This document shows positions 43,012 to 52,174 of a stretch of DNA of 64,000 nucleotides, one piece after another. How positions within the stretch are numbered: the first letter of the stretch is position 1; every line of letters begins with the position of its first letter. Source of the stretch: Gemmatimonadota bacterium. GTDB taxonomy: Bacteria; JAAXHH01. The DNA is taken from assembly GCA_009837395.1 (NCBI GenBank), contig VXTP01000030.1, positions 145,211-209,210 of the forward strand. The letters are read 5' to 3'. The position numbers and the translations under genes were made by a program. The notes under the pieces are model-generated. The model had not been told where the DNA came from. It ran no database searches and worked only from the letters and a program-made list of their open reading frames with translations.

Positions 43012-44382
43012 TTAATCCCAGGTATTCAGTCCTTCCCGGCCGAAAGCCGGGAGGAGTACGAAGTGGTCATCGGTTTCCTTCATCCGCTGTCGAAGCAGGT
43101 CGTGGTGCCGCGTGATCTCCGCACGGCAGGCCGGATCGTCCAACAGGTTTCGCTGTTCCCATGGGTCCTTTTCCAGGTCGAAGAACTGCCAGGGACTGCC
43201 GCCGTGGTTGTCGCCGCGGACAGTGTACTTGTACCGGGCGGAACGGAATCCGCGCCAAACCCAGTCGTGAAAGGCCACGCCCTTCCTCTGTTCCGCTATG
43301 AATTCCAGCATCACGCCTTCCCGGTCCAGCTTGCTGACGCTGCCGTTGATCAGTGGAGTCAAATTCTCGCCCGGCAGGGCGTCTCGCGGCTTCTGCCCGG
43401 CAAGACCCAGTATGGTGGGGAACAGATCCTCGGTGGAGACCGGGTCCCCGATCACGGCGCCGGCCCGGTCCGGATGACGGGGGTCCGCGACGATGAACGG
43501 GATGCCCGTAGATTCTTCGTAAGGCCACTGCTTGCCCCGCAGTCCATGGGCGTCGCCGAGTTCCCCGTGGTCGGAAAGGAACAGGACAACCGTCTCGCTG
43601 TGCAGCCCGGTGCGCAAGAGGAAGGCCCCCAGGCGGCCCATGTTCCAGTCCAGGTTCTCGACCATGGCGTAATACCGCTTCCGGTTGAGCATGATCCGTT
43701 CCGCGGCCTCGGCGTCGGCCGCCTCCACGTTGGGCGGCAGCACGATGTCCATCGCCTCCCAGCTGCGCTGCAAGGCTTCCGGAGCCTCGAAGGGGTCGTG
43801 GGGCGGTTCGACGGAGATCACCATGCAGAAGGGACGGGACGGGTCCCGGCGCTCGAGGTAGTCCATGGCGAGGTCGAAGAGTCCGTCGGTCTGGTATCCT
43901 TCGACCGGCTTGGGCACCGGGTCGTCATCCTCGAAATACCAGGTGTCGAAGGGGCCGTTCCTGAGCTCGAAACCCATCCATTTCCGCCAGCGGCCCCGAT
44001 AGGCTTTCTTTACCGGCGTCCGTCCGCACTGCACGGCGGAACCCATGCGTCCGTGGCCGCCGTCGAGATGCCATTTCCCCGTGTAGATCGTCTCGTAGCC
44101 CGCCTCGTTGAACTCGTCGGCCAGGGTCCGTTCAGCCGGAGACATCCTGTACTCGATCGCGGGGACTTTCCGGTCGTGGGCGTACAGTCCCGTCATGAGC
44201 GTAAAGCGGAAGGGGACGCAGATGGGGCAGGTCGAGCTGGCGTGCTCGAAACGTACGCCCCGTTCGGCCAGGGCGTCGACGTGGGGTGTGACGATGTTCG
44301 GGTCCCCGTAGGTGGACAGGGCCTGCCGCCGCAGTTGATCACTCAGGACGATCAGTACATTGGGCGGTGATGGTGCCTTCAT
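43012..44382 (-). CDS. Sulfatase (formylglycine-type arylsulfatase family)
   Basis: A 456-residue alkaline-phosphatase-fold sulfatase. The metal motif NVLIVLSDQLRRQAL has D15-Q; the formylglycine site is C55-V-P-F-R59 followed by FTLMTG, fitting CxPxR although the usual serine/alanine is replaced by phenylalanine; LSDHGELGDAHGL holds the second metal ligands. No signal peptide is visible, so it acts in the cytoplasm and needs a formylglycine-generating enzyme encoded elsewhere. It is divergent from a PhyH gene and co-directional with the DUF6785-type gene. Confidence 0.93.
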   Translation of the reverse strand: MKAPSPPNVLIVLSDQLRRQALSTYGDPNIVTPHVDALAERGVRFEHASSTCPICVPFRFTLMTGLYAHDRKVPAIEYRMSPAERTLADEFNEAGYETIYTGKWHLDGGHGRMGSAVQCGRTPVKKAYRGRWRKWMGFELRNGPFDTWYFEDDDPVPKPVEGYQTDGLFDLAMDYLERRDPSRPFCMVISVEPPHDPFEAPEALQRSWEAMDIVLPPNVEAADAEAAERIMLNRKRYYAMVENLDWNMGRLGAFLLRTGLHSETVVLFLSDHGELGDAHGLRGKQWPYEESTGIPFIVADPRHPDRAGAVIGDPVSTEDLFPTILGLAGQKPRDALPGENLTPLINGSVSKLDREGVMLEFIAEQRKGVAFHDWVWRGFRSARYKYTVRGDNHGGSPWQFFDLEKDPWEQRNLLDDPACRAEITRHHDLLRQRMKETDDHFVLLPAFGREGLNTWD

Positions 44383-44467
44383 TCAGATTGCCTCGTCCGG
44401 TCTTCAGAATACGAAAAAAACAACGAAAAACCCAGTCGGCGGCGCCGGCTGAACCGGGTCAATTAGG

Positions 44468-44496
44468 TTGTGTTACGACGGAGTGACTGCTATATT
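44468..44496 (+). promoter_or_regulatory. Candidate promoter of the PhyH gene at 44566
   Basis: TTGTGT (44468-44473), 17 bases, TATATT (44491-44496), start codon 70 bases on. Confidence 0.45.
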
Positions 44497-44565
44497 GCCG
44501 GTCAAGAGAATAACGAATAAACGCGCGTAAATCAACCCGATTCCCCTGGAGGCGCCGCCACCCCG

Positions 44566-45411
44566 ATGACCAAACCGGACGACCTGGACATCTACCTGTT
44601 CGACCTGCAGGGCTTCCTCCACCTGAAGCAGGCGCTGACGAAGGCCGAGGTGGCGGAACTGAATGCCTGTCTGGACGCGATCCCGCCCCTGTCTCCCGGT
44701 GAGTGGCACGGCTACGTCCACGCCCACACCTACGGCACCGTGGACGGCCTGAACCTGCAGCAGATCTACGAGGCGGGCGCCCCCTTCGAGGCACTGATCG
44801 ACCATCCGTCCTGGATCGACAGGGTCAAGCACTTCGTTGGCGGGGAGGGCACCTTCGATTATGCCCACGGCCCCCTGTTCATCGACGAGAACTTCGCCAA
44901 TTTCCGGGAACCGGGCGAAGCGATCGGACTGCATTCCGGCGGGCACCCGCCCATCATGCGTAACGGATTCCGCTACCACGGCGGCCGGTTCATGTGCGGC
45001 CAGATCAACGTGCTGATGGCGCTGACCGATATCGGACCCGGGGACGGCGCCACCATGGTCATCCCCGGCAGCCACAAGTCCAACTTCACCCACCCCGATT
45101 TCGCCCGGCACGCCATGAAGCCGAAGGGCGCTTCCGTAGAGGGCATCGCCGCATCGGTGGAACTGTTCATGGAAGCCGGCGACGCGCTGCTCTTCGTAGA
45201 CGGTATTTCTCACGGTTCGGCCATGCGGCGGAACGCGGGTACCCGGCGTATCGTGGTCTACCGGTACGGACCGTCATGGGGCAACTTCCGCCACGGTTAC
45301 CAGCCGTCTCCCGAACTGCTGGAACGCCTTACCCCGGAACAAGGGCAGATCGTCTCACCGCAGAAGGCCTCGCCCGATGGCGCGCCCTACGACGGGCCCG
45401 GCCTGCACTAG
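44566..45411 (+). CDS. PhyH-family protein with HxG instead of HxD metal motif
   Basis: A 281-residue PhyH homologue. The fold marks are present: GFLHLKQALTKAEV, CGQINVLMALTDIGPGDGATMVIPGSHKSNF in its key parts (ALTDIGPGDGATMVIPGSH), distal H216 (GISHGSAMRRN) and R227/R228. However the first metal motif reads H123-S-G125 (GLHSGGHP), so the carboxylate ligand is missing. In Fe/2-oxoglutarate halogenases (SyrB2, WelO5) that position is Ala or Gly and binds chloride. It could be a halogenase-like enzyme, use another acidic residue, or be a non-oxygenase. ATG preceded by CTGGAGG. Confidence 0.85.
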   Translation: MTKPDDLDIYLFDLQGFLHLKQALTKAEVAELNACLDAIPPLSPGEWHGYVHAHTYGTVDGLNLQQIYEAGAPFEALIDHPSWIDRVKHFVGGEGTFDYAHGPLFIDENFANFREPGEAIGLHSGGHPPIMRNGFRYHGGRFMCGQINVLMALTDIGPGDGATMVIPGSHKSNFTHPDFARHAMKPKGASVEGIAASVELFMEAGDALLFVDGISHGSAMRRNAGTRRIVVYRYGPSWGNFRHGYQPSPELLERLTPEQGQIVSPQKASPDGAPYDGPGLH

Positions 45412-45532
45412 CCGGCAGAATCACGGCGCCGGGCGGCCCGGGCGGCGCGGCCGGAGCGCCGGCCAGATCAAGCGCCGGGCGGCCCGTCGGATGCGGTCCG
45501 GCAGTCGCGGCCGGTGGTCGCGCCCGACCCGG

Positions 45533-46939
45533 TCACGGCGGAAAGTGAAACCGCCGGCGCAGCCGTCTTCGCAGCGCGGCGACCTCTTCGGGCCGTTCGT
45601 CCGCCACGTTCTCTAACTCGTCCGGATCGCTTTCCAGGTCAAACAGTTCGACCTCGCCCGTGTGGTGCGCCACCAGCTTACGTTCTGCCGTGCGGACCAG
45701 CCTGAACTCCCGCAGCGCACTGGCCGCCTCCTCCCTGTGCGTTGTCCGCTCCCCCGCGAGCAAGGGGCTGAAATCGATCGCGTCGAGGCCTTCCTGCGCG
45801 GGCAGGCCCGCCAGCGCGCACAGCGTGGGATTGACGTCGATCAGTTCCACGAGGGCGTCGGACGTACGCCCGCCCGGTATCCCCGGACCGGCGGCGATCA
45901 GGGGCACCCGCAGGGCCGCCTCGTAGGGCACCGACTTGGTATACAGCCCGTGATCGCCCAGCATCTCGCCGTGGTCGCTGGCGAAGACGACCACGGTGTC
46001 CTCCCCCATGCCCCGTCGTTCAACCGATTCGATGATCCAGCCCACCTGGTCGTCGATCAGTTCGATGGCCGCGCTGTACTGGCGGCGGGTGACGGCGATC
46101 TCCTCGGCGGAGAGATCGCGGCGCCGGGCGTTGACCCAGTCCGGTTTTCCCGCGCGGCCGTGATCCTCGCTGTCGCCATCGTCGCGTCCGCCACCCACGC
46201 GCCCTCCGCGCACGGCGGGCGGCACGTTCGCGTCCCGGTAACGGTCGGCGTATTCGGTTGGTGGATCGAAGGGGTCGTGTGGACCCACGAAGCTGACGAA
46301 GAGGTGCCAGGGGTAGTCGTCCGGCACTTCGTCGATCCATTCGGCGGCGCGGCGGCCGATGTAGACGTCCTCGAAGGCCTCGGTGGGCAGCACCGAGTCA
46401 TGGGACGCGCCCTCGATCCAGCCCCGCGCTCCCCGGTCCGCGTAATCCGCCCGGAAGGCTTCGAACAACCCCTGCTCCTCCAGCCAGAAGCCGTAAGGCC
46501 CGCGCGGTTCGTCCGCCATGCCCGCGTGCATCTTGCCCTCGCACTCCACGGGTTGGGTGAAGCCCCAGCCGAAGACCCGGGGCCGGTCGCCGCGGCGTCC
46601 GTTGTAGGGGTCCGGCTTGGCCAGGTCCAGCTTTCCTGCGCACCCTACCCGGTAGCCCGCGTCCCGCAACCGGGCGTAATAGGGCGTGATATGCCGGGGC
46701 AGGTAGCAGTTGTTGTCGAGGCACCCCAGCCGCGCGGGCTGATATCCGCTGGCCAGGCCGATGCGCGCGGGGGCGCAGACCGGGGCGTTGGTGATGCATT
46801 GCGTGAACCGGACTCCGCGACTCGCCAGTAGGTCGAGGTTCGGCGTGTTCAGGAACGACGCACCCGCGGCCGACAGGTAGTCGTGGCGGTGCTGGTCGTC
46901 CATGATGAAGAGGAGATTGGGGCGTTTGGATTCGGCCAT
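45533..46939 (-). CDS. Sulfatase (formylglycine-type)
   Basis: A 468-residue sulfatase. NLLFIMDDQHRHDYL carries D14-D15; C55-A-P-A-R59 (CAPARIGLASG) is a good CxPxR formylglycine site; FVSFVGPHDPFDPP and FASDHGEMLGDHGLY are further active-site segments. A Gly/Asp/Arg-rich insertion (GGRVGGGRDDGDSEDHG, near 245-262) interrupts the fold. No signal peptide. It is followed convergently by the PhyH gene at 44566 and preceded by a second DUF6785-type gene, mirroring the sulfatase/DUF6785 pair at 41-44 kb. Confidence 0.93.
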   Translation of the reverse strand: MAESKRPNLLFIMDDQHRHDYLSAAGASFLNTPNLDLLASRGVRFTQCITNAPVCAPARIGLASGYQPARLGCLDNNCYLPRHITPYYARLRDAGYRVGCAGKLDLAKPDPYNGRRGDRPRVFGWGFTQPVECEGKMHAGMADEPRGPYGFWLEEQGLFEAFRADYADRGARGWIEGASHDSVLPTEAFEDVYIGRRAAEWIDEVPDDYPWHLFVSFVGPHDPFDPPTEYADRYRDANVPPAVRGGRVGGGRDDGDSEDHGRAGKPDWVNARRRDLSAEEIAVTRRQYSAAIELIDDQVGWIIESVERRGMGEDTVVVFASDHGEMLGDHGLYTKSVPYEAALRVPLIAAGPGIPGGRTSDALVELIDVNPTLCALAGLPAQEGLDAIDFSPLLAGERTTHREEAASALREFRLVRTAERKLVAHHTGEVELFDLESDPDELENVADERPEEVAALRRRLRRRFHFPP

Positions 46940-46995
46940 GTTTGCGTCCTTGTCGGATTCGGGGCGTCAGTCAGCGCGGTTACCCTGAAAGCAGC

Positions 46996-48960
46996 TTAAT
47001 TGATGAACGACTCGAACTGGTGCGGCGCCGCCGGAAACCACAGGCTGTCCACGAGAAACGAGAGGGCCATGCCGAGAACATACCCCACCAGGATGCCGAG
47101 AAAAAGCGGCTGCGCCCTGCGGTAAAGCGCTCCTCCGCCCAGGCGCAGCAGGATCACCTGGATAAGCCAGGCCAGGAAGAAGGGCAGGAACATGAACCGC
47201 ACGGTGTCCGCGGCCACGACGACCAGTCCGATGGGATGGAGCGGCCACCACAGGAACAGGAACCGACCGAGGATCATCAGCATGTACAGGACGATGCCGT
47301 TCCCGAAGAAGATCAGTTCCAGGTCGGAAACGCTGCGCACGCTGCTGTTCCACGTCATGATCGTGTTGTAGAAGAAGGGCACGAGGTCGCCGGGCTTGGA
47401 CAGGAGATTGTCGGCGCCGACGGCGTATCCCGCGCTGATGTAATAGTAGAGGGAAGTCACCACGCTGACGGCGAAGGCCAGGCAGATCCAGAGAAAGAGA
47501 TGCCGGGTGGCCGGCGCCATCCATCGCTGAAGGTAGGCGGCATGGGACAGCCCGATCATCGTGAAAGTCCTCCAGTTCCGGGCGAAGGCGTTCGTCATGC
47601 CCAGGGCGGTGATCGTGGAGGGATTCAGGTTGTCGGCGCCGATGATGCCCGCGGTGAAGTTGTTGGCGTTCACCGGCAAGTCCATGGCGACCAGTCCGGC
47701 CTCCGCGACGATCCGGGCCATGCCGAGGTAGATGGTGAAGAGCACGGCCAGGAGGACCAGGCTGACCGGCAGGGACATGCCGATGCTGTACAGCCAGGCC
47801 AGCAGGTAGAGCAGGCCGAAGATCAAGCCGAAAACCGCCACCCGGTACGAGAAGAACTCCCCGCTGTCGTCCACCGACGGATCATTTCGAAACGCCCGCC
47901 GGGCCACCGCGGCCAGGTGCCGGCGCGCCATCCAGAGTCCCCACACCACCAGGGCGATCAGGGCGCCGATCGACTGTGTGCCCACGAGGCCGGTAGGCGA
48001 CATGGTCGTGGCCGCCGTTACCCCGAGCATGTTCAGCACGCCCCGTTGCAGCGTGGTGAACAGCAGGAAGAAGCACAGGCTGAAGAGGATCTCGGCATTG
48101 ATGAAGAAGGCGAAGCAGAGCACGAAGACATTCAGCCGGATGGGCAGATCCGGGATCGACGGATGGACCTTCAGGTACAGCACGTCCGGCCCCATGATGG
48201 GCACCGGCGAAACGATGTCCCAGTAGGAGGCGATGTTCCAGCATACGACGGCCAGCGAAAGGCCGGCGCCGATCCGGAAGGCGGTCGTGCGGACCATGGG
48301 CGGGTCGTCCCGGTCCTTCCCCACGCCCATCAGGTTGAGCGACACCTCCCCCAGGGGAAAGCGCAGCCGCTCGTGGCTGACCCACTGCTTCCTCAGGATG
48401 ACCACGATGCACGCGCCTGTCCACATGAGGGCGCCGAAACAGGACATCCACCAGAGCAGGGGCGAGATCCAGGCCATCCACGGGATCCGGTATCCCGGCG
48501 CGGCGCCCTCGTAGAAGACCCGTACCGCGTCGGTCTTGGCGCTGATCACCAGCCACGTGGGCAGCGTGTCGAAGAATGTTTCCGCCCAGCGGTTTTCGGG
48601 ACTCGCATGGTAGAAGGGCCCGGTGATGAGGGAGACCAGGTACCTGGTCATGCCCCAGTCCGGCACCATCGAACCGATCATGCCCATAGCGAAGACCACG
48701 ATCAGTTCGGACGTCGTCAGGGCGTACCCCGGCGCCAGCCTTTTGAGCAGGACGTGGGGGCCCAGGATCAGGATCAGAAAGGGGATCAGCAGCGCCGCGG
48801 GGAGATGGGCGTAGGTGGAATAGTTGTACCCGGCGTGGTCGGCGGAGAACTGGCCCCAGAAAGCGACCACGGCAGAGAGCGCAAGGCCGATGATGCCGGC
48901 CCGCAGCGTAATGGGCGAAGCGCCCCGGGACCGGGGTGGTTCAGGGGACATGGCGTTCAT
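46996..48960 (-). CDS. DUF6785/DUF6784-type multi-spanning membrane protein (second copy)
   Basis: A 654-residue paralogue of the protein at 40985-42976 with the same landmarks: TSELIVVFAMGMIGS, LRKQWVSHERLRFPLGEV, EFFSYRVAVFGL, ARIVAEAGLVAMDLPVN, TNAFARNWRTFTMIGLSH and LWWPLHPIGLVVV. Overall identity looks well below half, so the duplication is old or the copies specialised. The gene lies between a PhyH gene (25 bases upstream) and a sulfatase gene (57 bases downstream) on one strand, a likely operon. Confidence 0.85.
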   Translation of the reverse strand: MNAMSPEPPRSRGASPITLRAGIIGLALSAVVAFWGQFSADHAGYNYSTYAHLPAALLIPFLILILGPHVLLKRLAPGYALTTSELIVVFAMGMIGSMVPDWGMTRYLVSLITGPFYHASPENRWAETFFDTLPTWLVISAKTDAVRVFYEGAAPGYRIPWMAWISPLLWWMSCFGALMWTGACIVVILRKQWVSHERLRFPLGEVSLNLMGVGKDRDDPPMVRTTAFRIGAGLSLAVVCWNIASYWDIVSPVPIMGPDVLYLKVHPSIPDLPIRLNVFVLCFAFFINAEILFSLCFFLLFTTLQRGVLNMLGVTAATTMSPTGLVGTQSIGALIALVVWGLWMARRHLAAVARRAFRNDPSVDDSGEFFSYRVAVFGLIFGLLYLLAWLYSIGMSLPVSLVLLAVLFTIYLGMARIVAEAGLVAMDLPVNANNFTAGIIGADNLNPSTITALGMTNAFARNWRTFTMIGLSHAAYLQRWMAPATRHLFLWICLAFAVSVVTSLYYYISAGYAVGADNLLSKPGDLVPFFYNTIMTWNSSVRSVSDLELIFFGNGIVLYMLMILGRFLFLWWPLHPIGLVVVAADTVRFMFLPFFLAWLIQVILLRLGGGALYRRAQPLFLGILVGYVLGMALSFLVDSLWFPAAPHQFESFIN

Positions 48961-48984
48961 CCGATCCGGTTGCGGGACTTGAAG

Positions 48985-49812
48985 TTACCCGACCCAGGGA
49001 TCCAGGCGGAACAGTTTTCGGCCCAGCGGGGTCAGCGCGTCCAGGGCGTCCGGGCTCAGGGGCCGGTCGGGGCCGGGCGCCAGGCGAGCCTCTTCGTCCG
49101 ACAGGCGTTGCAGCCGGGTGAACTGGGCGATCCGCGGCGAGGCGTTGTGGTTCGCGCTGGCCGAGTGCGGCATCAGGTGGTGCATGAGCACGTAGTCGCC
49201 GGCGTCCCCCGTGACTTCCATGGAAGACTCGAAATCGGTGATTTTCCCCCATCCGTCATTGCGCGTCAGCCCGTCCGGCTCGCTCAACATGATCTCCCGC
49301 ACCCGGTTCGGCGCCCGGGGCACCACGTGGATGCCGCCGCCGTTTTCTTCCACCCGGTTCATGTAATAGCATCCGCCGATCCCGATGCCCGTGCGCAGGA
49401 AACCCTCATTCAGTTCCTCGGGACCCTTCGGCACGGCGTCCAGGTGGAGATTCTGAAGCCGCCCCTCCATGGCGCGGTTACGGAGGGTGATCCCCGCCGA
49501 ACCGTCCCAGACCTGAATGTATTCGGTCTCCAGGATGTCCACGGCGGCGCCGTACAACGCCTCGTTCTGCAGCAGGGGCAGCATCGCCGGTTCAAAGAAG
49601 CTGCCGTTCCCGTCGGGATTATGGGGCTTGAACCGGCCGTGGTTCGCGTGGTAGTGGTCCGGGATGACCAGGTCGCGGGGGATCAGGTCCAGCAGGAAAT
49701 CACGGGCCGTCCGGACCACTTCGTCATCCAGCGTGCCCTTCAGGACGAGGTAGCCTTCGGACCAGAACTCCGCCAGTTGATCTTGGGTGAGGTAGCGGGG
49801 GGATGGGGTCAT
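48985..49812 (-). CDS. PhyH-family dioxygenase
   Basis: A 275-residue PhyH protein with H123-L-D125 (NLHLDAVP), distal H216 (LMPHSASANHNASPR) and arginine for 2-oxoglutarate. The region before the metal site (DHYHANHGRFKPHNPDG) is histidine-rich. It is closely packed with the DUF6785-type and sulfatase genes, suggesting joint use in handling a sulfated substrate. Confidence 0.9.
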   Translation of the reverse strand: MTPSPRYLTQDQLAEFWSEGYLVLKGTLDDEVVRTARDFLLDLIPRDLVIPDHYHANHGRFKPHNPDGNGSFFEPAMLPLLQNEALYGAAVDILETEYIQVWDGSAGITLRNRAMEGRLQNLHLDAVPKGPEELNEGFLRTGIGIGGCYYMNRVEENGGGIHVVPRAPNRVREIMLSEPDGLTRNDGWGKITDFESSMEVTGDAGDYVLMHHLMPHSASANHNASPRIAQFTRLQRLSDEEARLAPGPDRPLSPDALDALTPLGRKLFRLDPWVG

Positions 49813-49887
49813 GGGGATCCTGAACGGGGCACGTCCTATCGCTGGTGAATGGATCGCTATGTAAACCGGACCCAGGGAACCGCCGGT

Positions 49888-50637
49888 TCACACGGCCCAG
49901 TACTTCCACAGGTCATCGGGAATCTCGTACCGGAAGTCCTGTTCCAGGTGTTTCTCATGGTTCCAGCGGGCGAACAGGGCGAAGCGCGGCGAATGACTGG
50001 TGTTCTCCGACCCGTTGTGCGTCAGGTAGGAATGCCAGAGCACCACGTCGCCGGCTTTCGCGGTAAATTCCCGGCCGCCGGTGGCCGGGTTATCGCAGAA
50101 TACGTCCCAGGAGAAACCCTCGATCTCCAGGAAACTGCCGTCCACGTGCGAGGGATGCTCCAGGAAGTACCGGTGGGCGGCGTGGTGGCTTCCCGGCCAG
50201 TAGATGAGGGCGCCGCCGCCGGGTTCCACGTCGTACAGGTAAGTCGTCGCGCCGATCATGAAGGGCAGCCAGCGTCCGCCGTAGGCGTCGATATGTCCCG
50301 TTCTGGGGATTTCGAACGTCCGCTCCGGTTCGGGCCACCGGATAATGGGAATGCCGTCACCCGCGACGAAGTGCCCCCCGCTGAGCTGGTCGATGATCGA
50401 CATCATGGACGGATGGTGCACGAGAGCCGATTCAGGTGGGTCGTATTCGTATCCGTCGAGACCGCTCGTCTCCCGGGGCCAGGTTGCGGGATCCTCCAGG
50501 CAGCCATCGAGCGCCCGCCAGATCTGCCGACGCCAGGCTTCCAGGGTCTCCTCGTCAAACACGTTCTCCAGCACCAGGTAGCCGTTCAGCTTGAAGTAGG
50601 CGATCTGCTGGGCGTTCAGGGGTTGTGCGTTGGACAT
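49888..50637 (-). CDS. PhyH-family dioxygenase
   Basis: A 249-residue PhyH protein with H115-I-D117 (TGHIDAYGG), the GGALIYWPGSHHAAH turn, distal H207 (LTHNGSENTSHSPRF) and the next arginine. Start ATG 50637 fits the family; a 12-residue upstream extension lacks support. First gene of the minus-strand run PhyH-PhyH-DUF6785-sulfatase. Confidence 0.9.
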   Translation of the reverse strand: MSNAQPLNAQQIAYFKLNGYLVLENVFDEETLEAWRRQIWRALDGCLEDPATWPRETSGLDGYEYDPPESALVHHPSMMSIIDQLSGGHFVAGDGIPIIRWPEPERTFEIPRTGHIDAYGGRWLPFMIGATTYLYDVEPGGGALIYWPGSHHAAHRYFLEHPSHVDGSFLEIEGFSWDVFCDNPATGGREFTAKAGDVVLWHSYLTHNGSENTSHSPRFALFARWNHEKHLEQDFRYEIPDDLWKYWAV

Positions 50638-50726
50638 AGGCGTGAACTTAAGCGTCGCGCCGGACGCTGTCAAGACCCGCGGATTTCATGCTTGCGCCAC
50701 TTTGTATATGGACGGTTCGTTCCTGC

Positions 50727-50754
50727 TTGACACGAAACACGCAACCCGTATACC
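50727..50754 (+). promoter_or_regulatory. Candidate promoter of the 50.9-56.2 kb operon
   Basis: TTGACA (50727-50732), 16 bases, TATACC (50749-50754). It lies in the 243-base divergent gap, 127 bases before the first gene. Confidence 0.45.
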
Positions 50755-50880
50755 ATTGCAGAGAGCCGAGTCCAAATCCGGTCGTAGAGCCGGCCCGGCT
50801 TCTGTCATCGATCATTCATGCTTCTCACTTGAATCATCTATTTTCCCCCGCCGACGATGCGGCAAGAGGGACCTTGCGAA

Positions 50881-51237
50881 ATGCAATCGGAAATCAGTCG
50901 ATGGATCGCTGAAAGCCGGAAGAAACTGGATGGGAATGGGCTGGACAACAGCGACCTGGATCAACTTGAAACACTTATAGAAAACCAGCGGCCGTCCAGG
51001 ATCATGTATCTGACCGCCCGGTCGATCAACATGCGGTCCGGGATCGTCGGCTGGGCGGTATTCGTACCGGGCGAGGGGCCGGAGCTCAAGTTGCCGAGCG
51101 ACGAACCGCCTTACGAATCCGTGCTGGAGGCGGTCGCCGACGGGTGGCGCGTAGTGCAGTACCCGATCAACAAGCTTTATGAATACAAGGACCTCGAAAA
51201 CGACTACGTGGGTTTCGATTTCATACTCGAGAAGTAG
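50881..51237 (+). CDS. Conserved-looking hypothetical protein
   Basis: A 118-residue soluble protein. The N-terminal half is helical (WIAESRKKLDGNGLDNSDLD, QLETLIENQRPSRIMYL); the C-terminal half has GWRVVQYPINKLYEYKD and ends GFDFILEK. I do not recognise the family. ATG 50881 has GAGGGA nine bases upstream. First gene of the plus-strand operon with PhyH, cupin and dehydratase genes, 44 bases before the next ATG. Confidence 0.7.
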   Translation: MQSEISRWIAESRKKLDGNGLDNSDLDQLETLIENQRPSRIMYLTARSINMRSGIVGWAVFVPGEGPELKLPSDEPPYESVLEAVADGWRVVQYPINKLYEYKDLENDYVGFDFILEK

Positions 51238-51263
51238 ACTCGAGAAGCAGACTCGAAAAGTGA
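51225..51263 (+). repeat. 13-bp tandem repeat (three copies) starting at a stop codon
   Basis: ACTCGAGAAGTAG (51225-51237, ending in the stop codon), then ACTCGAGAAGCAG and ACTCGAAAAGTGA. The last codons of the hypothetical gene are copied twice into the intergenic gap. Confidence 0.85.
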
Positions 51264-51281
51264 AACTGAGGAGGCGTACCG

Positions 51282-52088
51282 ATGGCGGAAATCAGACCGA
51301 CTATGACCGATGACGACGTGATGGATTTCGTGGCCAAAGGATACGTCGTGCTCGACGAGATGGTGGGTGCCGATTTCAACGAGCGGTGCCGCGACCTCCC
51401 GCAAGGCCCCGCGAAGGAAACGGTCGGCTCGCTCGAATTCATCCGCGAAGTGCTGCTCCATCCCCGGTTGGCGGGTGTGATCCGTTCGCTGCTCGGGCCC
51501 AATTTCCTGATGCCCACGGGGGGCCACCACCATCTCATAGACCAGCCGGTCTCGGGACAGGACTGGCACTCTGACGGCATATCCGGCCTCGGCTACGAGA
51601 TCAACGAGCTCCAGTGCTACTACTATCCGCAGGACGTGAACATCGAAGACGGTCCGACCATGATCCTGCCCGGTTCCCACTGCCGGGCGGTCAACCGCGA
51701 CGCCCTGGCCCACTACGGCGATCTCACGGGCCAACTCTCGCTTGTCGTGAAGGCCGGCACCGTGGCCATTACCCGTTACGGCATCTGGCATAGGGCCGGT
51801 CCCAAGCTCAATCACAAGCCCCGCAGCATGATCAAGTTCTCCTATTTCCGAAATGCGGCGGCGCGACGGCGCGACTGGCTGATCGATTCGGAAGAGATCC
51901 CCGCATACCGTGACCGCCCGGCCGCAGCTTACACGAGCGGGGTGGAGTCCTACCGGGACCTGAGGCGCCGTATCCACACCTGGAACTGGCTGTGCGGGCT
52001 GAGCGAGGAAGAGTCCATGGCCCACGACCGTTGGCGGCCCGCCTACGAGACCGGCACGCAGCCCGTCGAGGAAGTCACGCTGCGGTGA
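51282..52088 (+). CDS. PhyH-family dioxygenase
   Basis: A 268-residue PhyH protein with H96-S-D98 (DWHSDGISG), the IEDGPTMILPGSH block, H170 (GIWHRAGPKLNHKPR) and arginine. A histidine cluster GGHHHL precedes the metal motif. The C-terminal 70 residues (SYRDLRRRIHTWNWLCGLS) are helical and unlike the other paralogues. The ATG follows GAGGAGG. In the same operon as the bicupin. Confidence 0.92.
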   Translation: MAEIRPTMTDDDVMDFVAKGYVVLDEMVGADFNERCRDLPQGPAKETVGSLEFIREVLLHPRLAGVIRSLLGPNFLMPTGGHHHLIDQPVSGQDWHSDGISGLGYEINELQCYYYPQDVNIEDGPTMILPGSHCRAVNRDALAHYGDLTGQLSLVVKAGTVAITRYGIWHRAGPKLNHKPRSMIKFSYFRNAAARRRDWLIDSEEIPAYRDRPAAAYTSGVESYRDLRRRIHTWNWLCGLSEEESMAHDRWRPAYETGTQPVEEVTLR

Positions 52089-52174
52089 TTTGACGGACAC
52101 GAGCTAAGGCACACGCTGTTTGACGCTACCATGCGGCATCTGATGCCAATTTGCGGCGGACCGGAGCGGCCAGC

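Noticed and set aside
45412-45532. Rho-independent terminator between convergent PhyH and sulfatase genes
   Set aside because: Very GC-rich with several possible stems but no T-run on either strand, so a terminator cannot be supported.
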